Assembly: GCA_964629965.1 (NCBI GenBank)
Contig: CAZVRZ010000058.1
Span: 1 to 32,942, forward strand
DNA: 32,942 nt
Direction: 5' to 3'
From: CAZVRZ01 sp964629965
GTDB lineage: Bacteria; Chloroflexota; Anaerolineae; Anaerolineales; UBA4823
Positions 24,612 to 32,483 of the stretch are shown piece after piece (the first letter of the stretch is position 1; each line of letters opens with the position of its first letter). Below the pieces are notes generated by a model that was not told the DNA's origin, made no database searches, and worked only from the letters and a program-made list of their open reading frames with translations. The translations under genes and the position numbers were made by a program.

Positions 24612-25000
24612 CTAAAAGTGTGCCAATGTAGTATAGATCTCCAGTCCGCGCCGGATAGCCCAGATTTCTGTTCCTTTCCAAAAGTTGTTGGCGGCGTTTA
24701 CCAGGCGCTCCGCCTGGCTCAGCCTGCCGGACATAACCAGGCGGCAAAGCGCGTCATAGCCGCGAGGGCGCCCCGGCAGAGCTAATGACTCCTCGAATAG
24801 GCAGGCAGGCGTGTACCTTCTCCTTGCAGCACGCAGTGCATTTCAATATCTGAAAAGGGACCGTCGCTGCCACGTGCTAGCGAGCCATAGACACCCAACG
24901 CCAGCAGGTGTTCCTGGTAATGAGCGCGAATTTGGGCGGCAATTTCGTACATGTGGGCGCGGCGAACAGTGCCATCCAGGGGTTGCGGGCCATTGGACAT
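24612..25000 (-). pseudogene. Internally deleted kanamycin-nucleotidyltransferase-family gene
   Basis: The first 66 or so codons from ATG 25000 (AGGAGG six bases upstream) encode the start of an ANT(4')/KNTase-like enzyme: ALGVYGSLARGSDGPFSDIE, with the GS...D-x-E metal motif. The frame then stops at about 24782. In another frame, 24797-24612 encodes LFEESLALPGRPRGYD, then LCRLVMSGRLSQAERL and NNFWKGTEIWAIRRG, which matches the C-terminal end of the same family. About half of the usual 250 residues, the middle part, is missing. The junction is near 24799-24810 at a GGCA-type tandem repeat. The frame changes across it. The product should be inactive. Adenylylation of aminoglycosides is known for the family; the ancestral substrate here is unknown. 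Confidence 0.75.
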
Positions 25001-25081
25001 GTCATACCTCCTCAAGGGCTAATCGCTGACCAGACGGGTTTCTTGGAACATATGCTGTTCCATCGCTGATTCCTAGCTGGT

Positions 25082-27373
25082 TCAATTCTCTACATCTATT
25101 GCGATCAAGGTCATATCATCATATTGCTGGGCGCTGCCCTGGTAGTGGGTAAGCTCAGCGAAGACAGCCGGGCATAAAACTTCCAATCCGGCTTGCTGGT
25201 GTGAGGCGAATAGATCCATCAGCTTCTCGCGCCCAAAAAGCTGGCCTTGCGGTGATTCTACATCAATCAGGCCATCGGTATACAAAATGAGACGATCGCC
25301 TGGTAGAAGCAAGATTTCTTTTTCGACCAGGTTCAGTTCTTCACTGTTGAATATTCCTAGCACTGTGCCCGGCCCGTCCAATTCTTGCAAGCTGCACTCG
25401 GACATAGAACGCCCGCGGCGCAACAATACCGGGCGATCGTGGCCGGCGCGTGCATAAGTGAGCTGTCGCTGTTGGCGGGAGACAACGCCGTAGAACATGG
25501 TTACGAACATGCTGGCGTTGGTCAATTCCAGCAGCAAGCGATTGACGTTTTGGAGCACCAGGCATGGCGAGTAGCTGCGCCTGGCCTCTGCCAGCAACAG
25601 GCTGCGCGTCAGCGCCATATATAGAGCAGCCGGCATGCCCTTATCGGAAACATCAGCGATGGCCACGCCAAAGTGATCGGCATCCAACCAAATGATATCG
25701 TAAAAATCACCACCTACCTGCCGGGCTGGTTCGTTGCGGGCAGCAAAGCGGTAACCAGGAATCTGCGGAAAGGTGCGCGGCAGTACGCTTTGCTGCACCT
25801 GGCGGGCCAGCTCGAACTCGCGTTCGATGCGTTCTTTCTTTGCCAGTTCAGCCTGGGTGGCTTCGAGCTGGTCGATTTTCATGCGCAGCTCTTCAACCAG
25901 GCCAGCGCGCTGCAATGCCAGGGCTGCCTGGCTGGCAAAGGTTTGCAGCAGAGCTACTTCGCCCGGTAAAAAACTGGCCTTTTGCAGGCTGTGAACGATC
26001 ATCATGCCTACAGGCTGCTGCTGGGCAACCAGCGGTGCTAACAGGCCAGCCTGGAGAGACAGGTTGGCTATGTCGGCTTGTTCGGGTGAGACGCCCGGGG
26101 GCCATTGAGAATAGCTGATGGGTTCGCTCAGCGTGGGCGCAGCGGGCAATTGGGCGGCGGGCAGGCGTCCGTGCAGTAACCGGGAAGGCCAACCACCCAC
26201 TGCCAGAATTTCAACTTGCTCTGGCGAGACAAAATAATACAATATCGAGCGTTCAGCGCCGCACAATTCGCTGGCGTGTTTGCACAACCGGTTCGAAAGT
26301 TCAGCCAGGCTGGTGGAGCCGATCAGGGCTTTGCTGATATCTTGTAGTGAAAAGAGAGCCCGAGTGCGCTGCTCCAAAACCCGGTGCGCGGCTTCTAGCT
26401 CTGCCAGCTTGCCTTCGAGCCTGGAACGTGTTCTAGCAAACGCCTGCTCGCGATTGACCAGCAGGTTAAACGTGCGGTGGAATTGGTCCTGCTCGAAGTT
26501 GAGGCTGCTGGATAGTGACAGCAAGCCCTGGCGCGCCAGTTCAAAAGTATACGCCTGGATGGGCAGCAGGCTGACGGTCTGTTCTAATATCTCGGGATGG
26601 CGGTAATGGTAAATGTCGCAAACGGCCACATCCCCCCCTTGTCCGCTGCCGTGACATTCCGGGCAGCCGGAGGCCTGGTAAAAGGACAACTCGTTATCTT
26701 GCGCCATGCGCTCAGGATCTGGCAGTGCAGCATAATAGCGCTGTATTCCAGGCTGGCTGATGAAAGATTGGATGGCGAGGCGCTGGGCAGGGCTGGCAGG
26801 CAGGGGTTTCTTGCAGTGGCGGCAGAGAGATGGCATCCGCTGCACGGTCAATACCCAGATTGAGAGGTTTGGTTTATCTAGCAAGATACCCAAATCCAAT
26901 ACCTGGCGCAGCACGCCCGCTCCCCAAAAAACGCTGTCCAACTGTGAAACGACGCGCATCCCTCGGTGTACGCCTTCCAGGGCCAGCGGGGCGGTCTCGC
27001 AATCCAGGTGGTCGATGACCAGCAGTCCAACTCGGCGAGCAAAGGCTTCTTGAATGCGGGAAGTGTAACTGTGGGGCGGTTCGACTAACGAAAGCTTGGC
27101 GCGGCGGTAAGCATGGCGGGGCACGCGCGGACTGGCGTTGTTACCGGTCACAATGCTGGTACGCAGTTCAGGAAAACGCGTCATCAGTTCATCGATGAGG
27201 GCATTGAAGATGGATGTACTGCCGCTTGGTAGAAAATCACCGCTGGCAGGAGCGGCGGTGATAGGGCGAGTCTCCAGGCCGCTAATCAGCAGCAGAGCAG
27301 GATCATCGTCTAGCATGGCCTGGATAAAACCATCCACTTGTGACAATTGGAAGAAATCTCTTAGCTGGAGCAT
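25082..27373 (-). CDS. SpoIIE/PP2C phosphatase with degenerate GspE/PilB-like N-terminal domain
   Basis: This 763-residue cytoplasmic protein has three parts. Residues about 1-290 match the C-terminal half of type II secretion/pilus ATPases, including the GEIRD/ETA region (VIDHLDCETAPLAL, 119-132), the QR...LC block and the tetracysteine zinc site (C184, C187, C237, C240). The Walker A region reads LPSGSTSIFNAL without the Lys. A coiled coil (about 305-340) and GAF domain (about 345-490) follow. The C-terminus is a SpoIIE-type PP2C phosphatase (about 520-760) with metal Asp556 (VGGDFYD), Asp574 (ADVSDKG) and Asp752-Asp753. I infer a regulator that dephosphorylates an anti-sigma antagonist or similar protein. 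It follows the lytic transglycosylase gene by 50 bases. Confidence 0.85.
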   Translation of the reverse strand: MLQLRDFFQLSQVDGFIQAMLDDDPALLLISGLETRPITAAPASGDFLPSGSTSIFNALIDELMTRFPELRTSIVTGNNASPRVPRHAYRRAKLSLVEPPHSYTSRIQEAFARRVGLLVIDHLDCETAPLALEGVHRGMRVVSQLDSVFWGAGVLRQVLDLGILLDKPNLSIWVLTVQRMPSLCRHCKKPLPASPAQRLAIQSFISQPGIQRYYAALPDPERMAQDNELSFYQASGCPECHGSGQGGDVAVCDIYHYRHPEILEQTVSLLPIQAYTFELARQGLLSLSSSLNFEQDQFHRTFNLLVNREQAFARTRSRLEGKLAELEAAHRVLEQRTRALFSLQDISKALIGSTSLAELSNRLCKHASELCGAERSILYYFVSPEQVEILAVGGWPSRLLHGRLPAAQLPAAPTLSEPISYSQWPPGVSPEQADIANLSLQAGLLAPLVAQQQPVGMMIVHSLQKASFLPGEVALLQTFASQAALALQRAGLVEELRMKIDQLEATQAELAKKERIEREFELARQVQQSVLPRTFPQIPGYRFAARNEPARQVGGDFYDIIWLDADHFGVAIADVSDKGMPAALYMALTRSLLLAEARRSYSPCLVLQNVNRLLLELTNASMFVTMFYGVVSRQQRQLTYARAGHDRPVLLRRGRSMSECSLQELDGPGTVLGIFNSEELNLVEKEILLLPGDRLILYTDGLIDVESPQGQLFGREKLMDLFASHQQAGLEVLCPAVFAELTHYQGSAQQYDDMTLIAIDVEN

Positions 27374-27423
27374 GTTGCCTGGCCCGGATCGTTGGGGTTT
27401 TGTCTTGATGATTGCATTGTTAT

Positions 27424-29913
27424 TTAAGGTGTGCGTTCGTACAGGCGGCGATAAATGCTGTAAATCTCATAAATACCTTTGATATAACGCCGGGGTTCAT
27501 CCAGGCGGATGGTCTCCAGGAAAAGATCGGGGTCGCCACCGCCGAGTTCCTTCCAGATGGATGCGTTGCCCGGCCCGCCGTTGTAGGCCGCCAGTGCGGT
27601 GTACAGGTCGCCGCCCAGGTAATTACGCTGATCGTACAGGTAGCGCAGTCCCATCTTGATGGAGACCAGTGGGCGATAGAGATCGTCCTGCGTGTAGTTA
27701 GGCGGCCATCCCATACGATTGGCCACTTCCAGTCCGGTAGGCGGGATGATCTGCATCAGGCCGCGGGCATCTGCCGATGAACGTATCTCCCGATCGAAGA
27801 AGCTCTCCTGGCGCATCAAACTCCACACGAACAGAGGGTGAAACTCGTATTTTTGAGCGGTCGGTATGATAATATCCTGATAATAGGCGCCAAAGCGGAT
27901 GCGGTTGAACCACATTGGTGCAGCCAGCGTGGCAGCATCGTTCATGTTGGCCAGGTCAAGCACCTGGCGCGCAGCCAGGATGGCCGGGCGGTATACGCCT
28001 AGCTCGGCCAGGTATTTGGCCAGGCGGTAGCAGTTAGCCGGATCGCCAATGACTGACAGGCGCAGCGCCTCAAACTCGTTGGTAGCCTCGGCGTATAATC
28101 CCAATCGCCAGAGTTCCTGGCCGCGTTGGAAGGCGGGACTATTTGCCAACTCGCCGGGGCCGGAGAAATCTGTCTCGGCGGGAATGAAAAACGTTGTTCG
28201 CAACCAGGCTTCAGCCTCCTGTTGCTCGACGGCGCGGTCGTAACCCAGGTCGAAGGCGGCCGGCGATTCGAAGGGGGAACGTCCCAGGGTAAGATCGCGG
28301 GCGCGTTCGCTGTAATAGCCGGTTGGATCCTGTGCCGCGGCTTGCTGCCAGGCATTCAACGCTGCGGCGCTGTCGCCTAAGGCCTGGTGTGTCTTGCCAA
28401 TCCACAGCAGTGCGCCGCTGCGTTCTTCAGCGTTTTCCGTAATCGCCTGGGTGCGCAAGAAGATACCCTGGGCGCTCTTGGGATCGCCGCGCCGGTAGGC
28501 GGTGACGCCAGCCAGGAAGAGTGCCCGGTAGGCATAGCTCGACTGCGGGTAGTTGGCAGCGGTTTGCTCCCACAATGCCTGGGCTGTAGCCAGGTCGGCG
28601 GAACGCTCGGCTGCCGAGGCAGCATCGAACATAAATTCGGCCGCCCGGGAGTGTTGGGGCACGCGGGCCGTGAAGCTGGTCAAGGTTTCGATGGCTTCCT
28701 TATACTGGCCGAGATAGGCCCATTGAATATAAGCTTTCTGTTCCCAGGCGCGATCCCACACACTGCTGCTAGGGTAACCGGTGATCACGGTATCCCACAT
28801 GTCGATCGCCCAGGCAGGGTCATCGAGGTAAAGCAAGGTCATGCCTTTGAAGTAATACGCTGTAGCGGGATCTTGCGGTGCATTCTCTAGATAGCGGTTG
28901 AAAGCTTCGAGTGCCACGCCGTATTGCCTGGCATAATAGTCTACCAGCCCGCGCTGTAATTCATCTACCGGGTAACCGGCATTGACCAGCTCAACGAGCG
29001 CAAGATATGAGTCGTAAGCAGCGGGAAAGTTGTTGACTGCGTCCAGGTAGGCCTGGTTCGCGTTTTCGGTTTCGCCCAGGCTGGCCAAGGTATAGCCTTT
29101 GAGATAATCCACCTGCGCCTTGATATATTCATTGGGGCTGCGTTGATAGATATCATCGTACATGACCAGCGCCGTAGCGCTGTCGCCGGTCATGGCATAG
29201 GCGCGTGCCATTTTGATCTCCATTGCCAGGTTTGCTTCAAGGCGCGGGGATTGTAGAACAGCCTGGTAATCGGCTAGCGCCAAACCAAACTGGTTGGAGG
29301 CAAAGAGGGCGTCGCCGCGCCGCTCATAGATGTAGGCATCGATCACCCCGGGACGCAACAGGATGTAGTTCAAGTAAGCATCGGCTGCATCTGCATACCG
29401 CTCCAGGCCTTCGTAAGTTTGCGCCAGGTAGAAGAAGGCTTCGGCGCAATGCGGAGATTCGGGGTAGGTTTCAATCAGGCGGCGCAGCGCTTCCAACGCG
29501 CCGACCGGGTCGCCGCTTTTGGAGTAAGCCCGGCCCAGCCCGACCAGGGCAGCAGCCTGGATCTCTGGGTCGCTGCTGGTATCCAGGGCTTCCTGGTAGG
29601 CGCGCAAAGCGGCTTCCCAATCGCCGTTAAAGACGGCGTGATCACCATCATCAATCCGCACACCCGGTAAAGGGGTGGGAGTTGGGGCGGGAGTGGGCGT
29701 GGGTGTGATGGTGGGTGTGGCCGGCGGAACGGTGGCAGTGATCGGAACGAATGGATCCAGCGCCACACCGGGGGTAGCGGTCGGTGAAAGGCCGGGCAGG
29801 CTGCGGCTGCATGCCAGGGCTGCCAGGCTCAGCAAGATCAAAAATGCTGCCCCCAAAAGCAGCGGAGAAGTTCTGGCTGGGCGAGGTGTTGAAGTATGGA
29901 ATGGCTTTGTCAT
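27424..29913 (-). CDS. TPR-repeat lipoprotein with C-terminal SLT lytic transglycosylase domain
   Basis: From ATG 29913 the product has 829 residues. A lipoprotein signal ends SLAALAC with Cys35. A Thr/Pro linker (TPTPTPAPTPTP) follows, then a long helical TPR region (about 90-640) with many A...YP and L..Y...G units. The C-terminal SLT domain has the catalytic Glu703 in LMRQESFF, GLMQI and AAYNGG. This is the Slt70-type layout, a helical superhelix plus catalytic domain. It should cleave peptidoglycan with anhydro-muramic product at the outer face of the membrane. A longer start at 29967 lies upstream of the promoter and is rejected. The promoter at 29921-29949 predicts a leaderless mRNA. 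Confidence 0.9.
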   Translation of the reverse strand: MTKPFHTSTPRPARTSPLLLGAAFLILLSLAALACSRSLPGLSPTATPGVALDPFVPITATVPPATPTITPTPTPAPTPTPLPGVRIDDGDHAVFNGDWEAALRAYQEALDTSSDPEIQAAALVGLGRAYSKSGDPVGALEALRRLIETYPESPHCAEAFFYLAQTYEGLERYADAADAYLNYILLRPGVIDAYIYERRGDALFASNQFGLALADYQAVLQSPRLEANLAMEIKMARAYAMTGDSATALVMYDDIYQRSPNEYIKAQVDYLKGYTLASLGETENANQAYLDAVNNFPAAYDSYLALVELVNAGYPVDELQRGLVDYYARQYGVALEAFNRYLENAPQDPATAYYFKGMTLLYLDDPAWAIDMWDTVITGYPSSSVWDRAWEQKAYIQWAYLGQYKEAIETLTSFTARVPQHSRAAEFMFDAASAAERSADLATAQALWEQTAANYPQSSYAYRALFLAGVTAYRRGDPKSAQGIFLRTQAITENAEERSGALLWIGKTHQALGDSAAALNAWQQAAAQDPTGYYSERARDLTLGRSPFESPAAFDLGYDRAVEQQEAEAWLRTTFFIPAETDFSGPGELANSPAFQRGQELWRLGLYAEATNEFEALRLSVIGDPANCYRLAKYLAELGVYRPAILAARQVLDLANMNDAATLAAPMWFNRIRFGAYYQDIIIPTAQKYEFHPLFVWSLMRQESFFDREIRSSADARGLMQIIPPTGLEVANRMGWPPNYTQDDLYRPLVSIKMGLRYLYDQRNYLGGDLYTALAAYNGGPGNASIWKELGGGDPDLFLETIRLDEPRRYIKGIYEIYSIYRRLYERTP

Positions 29914-29920
29914 GACAGGC

Positions 29921-29949
29921 ACTATAAACGATGATAATGGATGAGTCAA
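29921..29949 (-). promoter_or_regulatory. Promoter of the lytic transglycosylase gene, predicting a leaderless mRNA
   Basis: TTGACT (29944-29949) and TATAGT (29921-29926) are 17 bases apart. Only seven bases separate the -10 box from ATG 29913, so the start site falls at or next to the ATG. No Shine-Dalgarno is present. Confidence 0.75.
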
Positions 29950-29960
29950 GTGAACTCCCT

Positions 29961-29989
29961 TTGACAAAGCTTCGCTTGCATGTTAAACT
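29961..29989 (+). promoter_or_regulatory. Promoter of the adoK-ahcY region
   Basis: TTGACA (29961-29966) and TAAACT (29984-29989) are 17 bases apart; the start is predicted near 29996. Its -35 box lies 11 bases from the -35 box of the divergent transglycosylase promoter. Confidence 0.75.
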
Positions 29990-30008
29990 CAGCTCGCTGG
30001 TAAAATAT

Positions 30009-30034
30009 GGCGCCCTCAGGCAAGGGCGTCTTTT
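30009..30034 (+). promoter_or_regulatory. Terminator-like hairpin in the adoK leader
   Basis: An 8-bp stem (30009-30016 with 30023-30030, one G-U) has the loop CAGGCA and is followed by TTTT. It lies about 14 bases downstream of the predicted start and 35 bases before the adoK ATG, so it could attenuate transcription. No competing antiterminator fold is obvious. Confidence 0.45.
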
Positions 30035-30068
30035 CATGTGCTGGATATCTTCACGCGAGGTGTTGGGT

Positions 30069-31025
30069 ATGAATATTGTCTTGACTGGCTCAGTGGCTTT
30101 TGATTATCTAATGCGTTTCCCCGGGTATTTTAAAGAACATATCCTGGTGGATCAATTGGACCATCTCAGCCTGTCGTTTCTGGTTGAGTCGATGTCAGTG
30201 CTGCGCGGCGGGGTTGCCCCTAATATCGCCTACACACTGGCGCTGCTGGGCGGGTGGCCGCATTTGATGGCGACTGTGGGAGAAGATTTCGCGGAGTATC
30301 GTGCCTGGCTGGAAGAGCGCGGCATCGATACTTCCCTGGCCAAAGTGGTTCCCGGCGTGTTCACGGCTTCGTTCTTTGCCAATACGGACCGCTCGAATGC
30401 CCAGATCGCCAGTTTTTATCCCGGTGCGATGGCGCATGCCAGCCAGCTTTCATTCCATGATTTGCAGCCGCGCCCCGACCTGGCGCTGATATCGCCCAAT
30501 GACCCGGGCGCGATGGACAAGTACGTGCAAGAGTGCAGCGAGTTGAACATCCCTTATTTTTACGATCCCAGCCAGCAGATCGTGCGCATGGATGCAGCCA
30601 CGCTGCAGCGCGGTATTGCCGGGGCGCGAGCGCTTTTCGTCAACGATTATGAGTTTGGCCTGGTGCAGAAAATCACCGGCATGAAGCTGGAAGATGTGTT
30701 GACCACGGCTCAATTCGTGGTGGTGACCTGTGGGGAAGATGGCGCAAATATTTACACGCCCAGCGCATGTGTTCATATCCCCATTGTGCCGGCCGAGTGT
30801 ATTGCTGACCCAACCGGCGTGGGCGATGCCTTCCGGGGCGGATTCCTGAGCGGCTTCGAGCGCGGCTGGCCGCTGGAACTATGCGGCCAGATTGGGGCTT
30901 TAGCCGCCACGTACTGCCTTGAACACAACGGGCCGCAGGGGCACAGCTACAAGCGGGCTGAATTCGTGGCTCGCTTCCGACGGCACTTCGATGATGGCGG
31001 TAAATTGGATGTCATCAATACCTGA
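30069..31025 (+). CDS. adoK: Adenosine kinase, PfkB family (mycobacterial AdoK type)
   Basis: The 318-residue kinase converts adenosine to AMP. It closely resembles Mycobacterium tuberculosis AdoK from memory: TGSVAFDYLMRFPGYF, LSLSFLVE, RGGVAPNIAYTLALLGG, AQIASFYPGAM and YDPSQQ are near-matching blocks. The PfkB signature DPTGVGDAFRGGF carries the catalytic Asp253. I choose ATG 30069, with GAGG eight bases upstream and similarity starting at its first residues; the upstream frame extension overlaps the promoter. The ahcY gene follows on the same strand. Together they pull S-adenosylhomocysteine hydrolysis forward by removing adenosine. Confidence 0.9.
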   Translation: MNIVLTGSVAFDYLMRFPGYFKEHILVDQLDHLSLSFLVESMSVLRGGVAPNIAYTLALLGGWPHLMATVGEDFAEYRAWLEERGIDTSLAKVVPGVFTASFFANTDRSNAQIASFYPGAMAHASQLSFHDLQPRPDLALISPNDPGAMDKYVQECSELNIPYFYDPSQQIVRMDAATLQRGIAGARALFVNDYEFGLVQKITGMKLEDVLTTAQFVVVTCGEDGANIYTPSACVHIPIVPAECIADPTGVGDAFRGGFLSGFERGWPLELCGQIGALAATYCLEHNGPQGHSYKRAEFVARFRRHFDDGGKLDVINT

Positions 31026-31062
31026 ACTAAAAAGTATTCTGTTCAATTGGGGCTTGTTGGCT

Positions 31063-31068
31063 TATAAT
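31063..31068 (+). promoter_or_regulatory. Possible -10 box of an ahcY promoter
   Basis: A perfect TATAAT lies 79 bases before the ahcY ATG, but the -35 position (TGTTCA, 31040-31045) is poor. A small hairpin ATCCCA-N5-TGGGAT (31100-31116) lies in the leader. I see no SAH or SAM riboswitch. ahcY may also be read from the adoK promoter. Confidence 0.4.
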
Positions 31069-31146
31069 CGCTTCGGTTTTACCAATGTTTTCAAACACTA
31101 TCCCAGAATATGGGATGGATATTTTCTATGACTTGGGAGATTTGTG

Positions 31147-32406
31147 ATGGATAATCATGATGTAAAAGATATCAAACTGGCTGAGGGCGGGCGGCGGCGC
31201 ATTGAATGGGCTGAGCGCGAAATGCCTGTGCTGCGCCTGATCCGAGAGCGCTTTGCTAAGGAGCGGCCGTTGCAAGGCATCCGCATGGGGGCTTGTTTGC
31301 ACGTGACCACGGAGACGGCTAACCTGATGCGTACTTTGCAGGCCGGCGGCGCCGAGATCGTGTTGACGGCTTCCAACCCGCTCTCTACGCAGGACGATGT
31401 GGCGGCGGCGCTGGTATCGCACTTTGAAATTCCTACCTATGCTATCAAAGGCGAAGACAACCTGACTTATTACAAACACATCAATGCGGCGTTGGATTTC
31501 AAACCGCACGTGACCATGGATGACGGCGCGGACCTGGTGGGCACGCTGCACAAGACACGCCGCGAACTGCTGCCCGGCGTGATCGGTGGCACCGAGGAAA
31601 CCACCACTGGCGTGATCCGCCTGCGGGCAATGGCTGCCGATAAGGCATTGACTTTCCCTGTGATCGCGGTCAATGATGCCCAAACAAAGCACCTCTTCGA
31701 CAATCGCTATGGCACAGGCCAATCTACCATCGATGGCATCGTGCGCGCAACTAACGTGCTGCTGGCAGGCAGAAACTTTGTGGTAGCAGGTTATGGCTGG
31801 TGCGGACGTGGCCTGGCGATGCGGGCGCGCGGTATGGGCGCTAATGTGATCGTGACCGAGATCGATGCTCTGCCGGCCCTGGAAGCGGTGATGGATGGTT
31901 TTCGGGTGATGACCATGGCCGAAGCCGCCAAGATCGGCGATATCTTCTGCACAGTGACCGGTGATCTCAACGTGATCGACCGGGTGCATTTCGAAGCAAT
32001 GAAAGACGGCGCGATCGTGGCAAATTCCGGCCATTTCAATGTTGAGATCAATATTCCGGCGTTGGAGCAGATGTCCACCGAAAAGCGCCTGGTGAGGCCC
32101 TTTGTCGATCAGTATGTGCTGCCCGATGGACGGCATATCAACCTGCTGGGCGAAGGCCGCCTGATCAACCTGGCCTCAGCCGAGGGGCATCCTGCCAGCG
32201 TGATGGATATGTCTTTCGCTAACCAGGCCTTGGGTGTTGAATACCTGATCCGTCATGCGGACGAGCTGGAAAAGCGGGTATACAGCGTGCCTGCGGATAT
32301 TGACCGCGAGATCGCCCGCCTCAAGTTGGAGGCCATGGGGGTGACAATCGATGTGCTTACCCCTGAGCAGGTTTCTTACCTGAACTCGTGGGAAGAGGGT
32401 ACATAA
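31147..32406 (+). CDS. ahcY: S-adenosylhomocysteine hydrolase (adenosylhomocysteinase)
   Basis: The 419-residue enzyme reversibly splits S-adenosylhomocysteine into homocysteine and adenosine, using bound NAD. Substrate-site residues appear as His52 (CLHVTTETANL), Asp125-Asp126 (MDDGADL), Glu150-151 (GGTEETTTGV) and Lys181/Asp185/Asn186 (DAQTKHLFDNRYG). The NAD fold has GYGWCGRG (215-222). It lacks the C-terminal Lys-Tyr tail of longer enzymes and ends LTPEQVSYLNSWEEGT, which marks the short thermophile/archaeal-like form. GGGAGA at 31135-31140 lies six bases before the ATG; a GTG one codon earlier is equally in frame. It lies 121 bases after adoK. Confidence 0.95.
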   Translation: MDNHDVKDIKLAEGGRRRIEWAEREMPVLRLIRERFAKERPLQGIRMGACLHVTTETANLMRTLQAGGAEIVLTASNPLSTQDDVAAALVSHFEIPTYAIKGEDNLTYYKHINAALDFKPHVTMDDGADLVGTLHKTRRELLPGVIGGTEETTTGVIRLRAMAADKALTFPVIAVNDAQTKHLFDNRYGTGQSTIDGIVRATNVLLAGRNFVVAGYGWCGRGLAMRARGMGANVIVTEIDALPALEAVMDGFRVMTMAEAAKIGDIFCTVTGDLNVIDRVHFEAMKDGAIVANSGHFNVEINIPALEQMSTEKRLVRPFVDQYVLPDGRHINLLGEGRLINLASAEGHPASVMDMSFANQALGVEYLIRHADELEKRVYSVPADIDREIARLKLEAMGVTIDVLTPEQVSYLNSWEEGT

Positions 32407-32432
32407 ACATTTCTCGTTGATAACTTAAACAG

Positions 32433-32468
32433 GAACGGGCTGGCTTGAAATTTCAAGCCAGCCCGTTC
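32433..32468. terminator. Perfect 36-bp palindrome between ahcY and rpoC
   Basis: Arms 32433-32450 and 32451-32468 are perfectly complementary (GAACGGGCTGGCTTG and on to an AAATTT centre). TTCTT follows on the plus strand. It lies between convergent stops and should terminate ahcY, and probably rpoC as well. Confidence 0.8.
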
Positions 32469-32483
32469 TTCTTAATGTTACTT

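Noticed and set aside
31026..31143. SAH or SAM riboswitch before ahcY
   Set aside because: The leader is AT-rich, with only a 6-bp hairpin; none of the conserved GC-rich core of SAH riboswitches is present.
31126..32136. A 336-codon open frame antisense to ahcY
   Set aside because: It lies wholly opposite a strongly conserved enzyme, has no ribosome-binding site and has a His/Gln-rich composition typical of a shadow frame.
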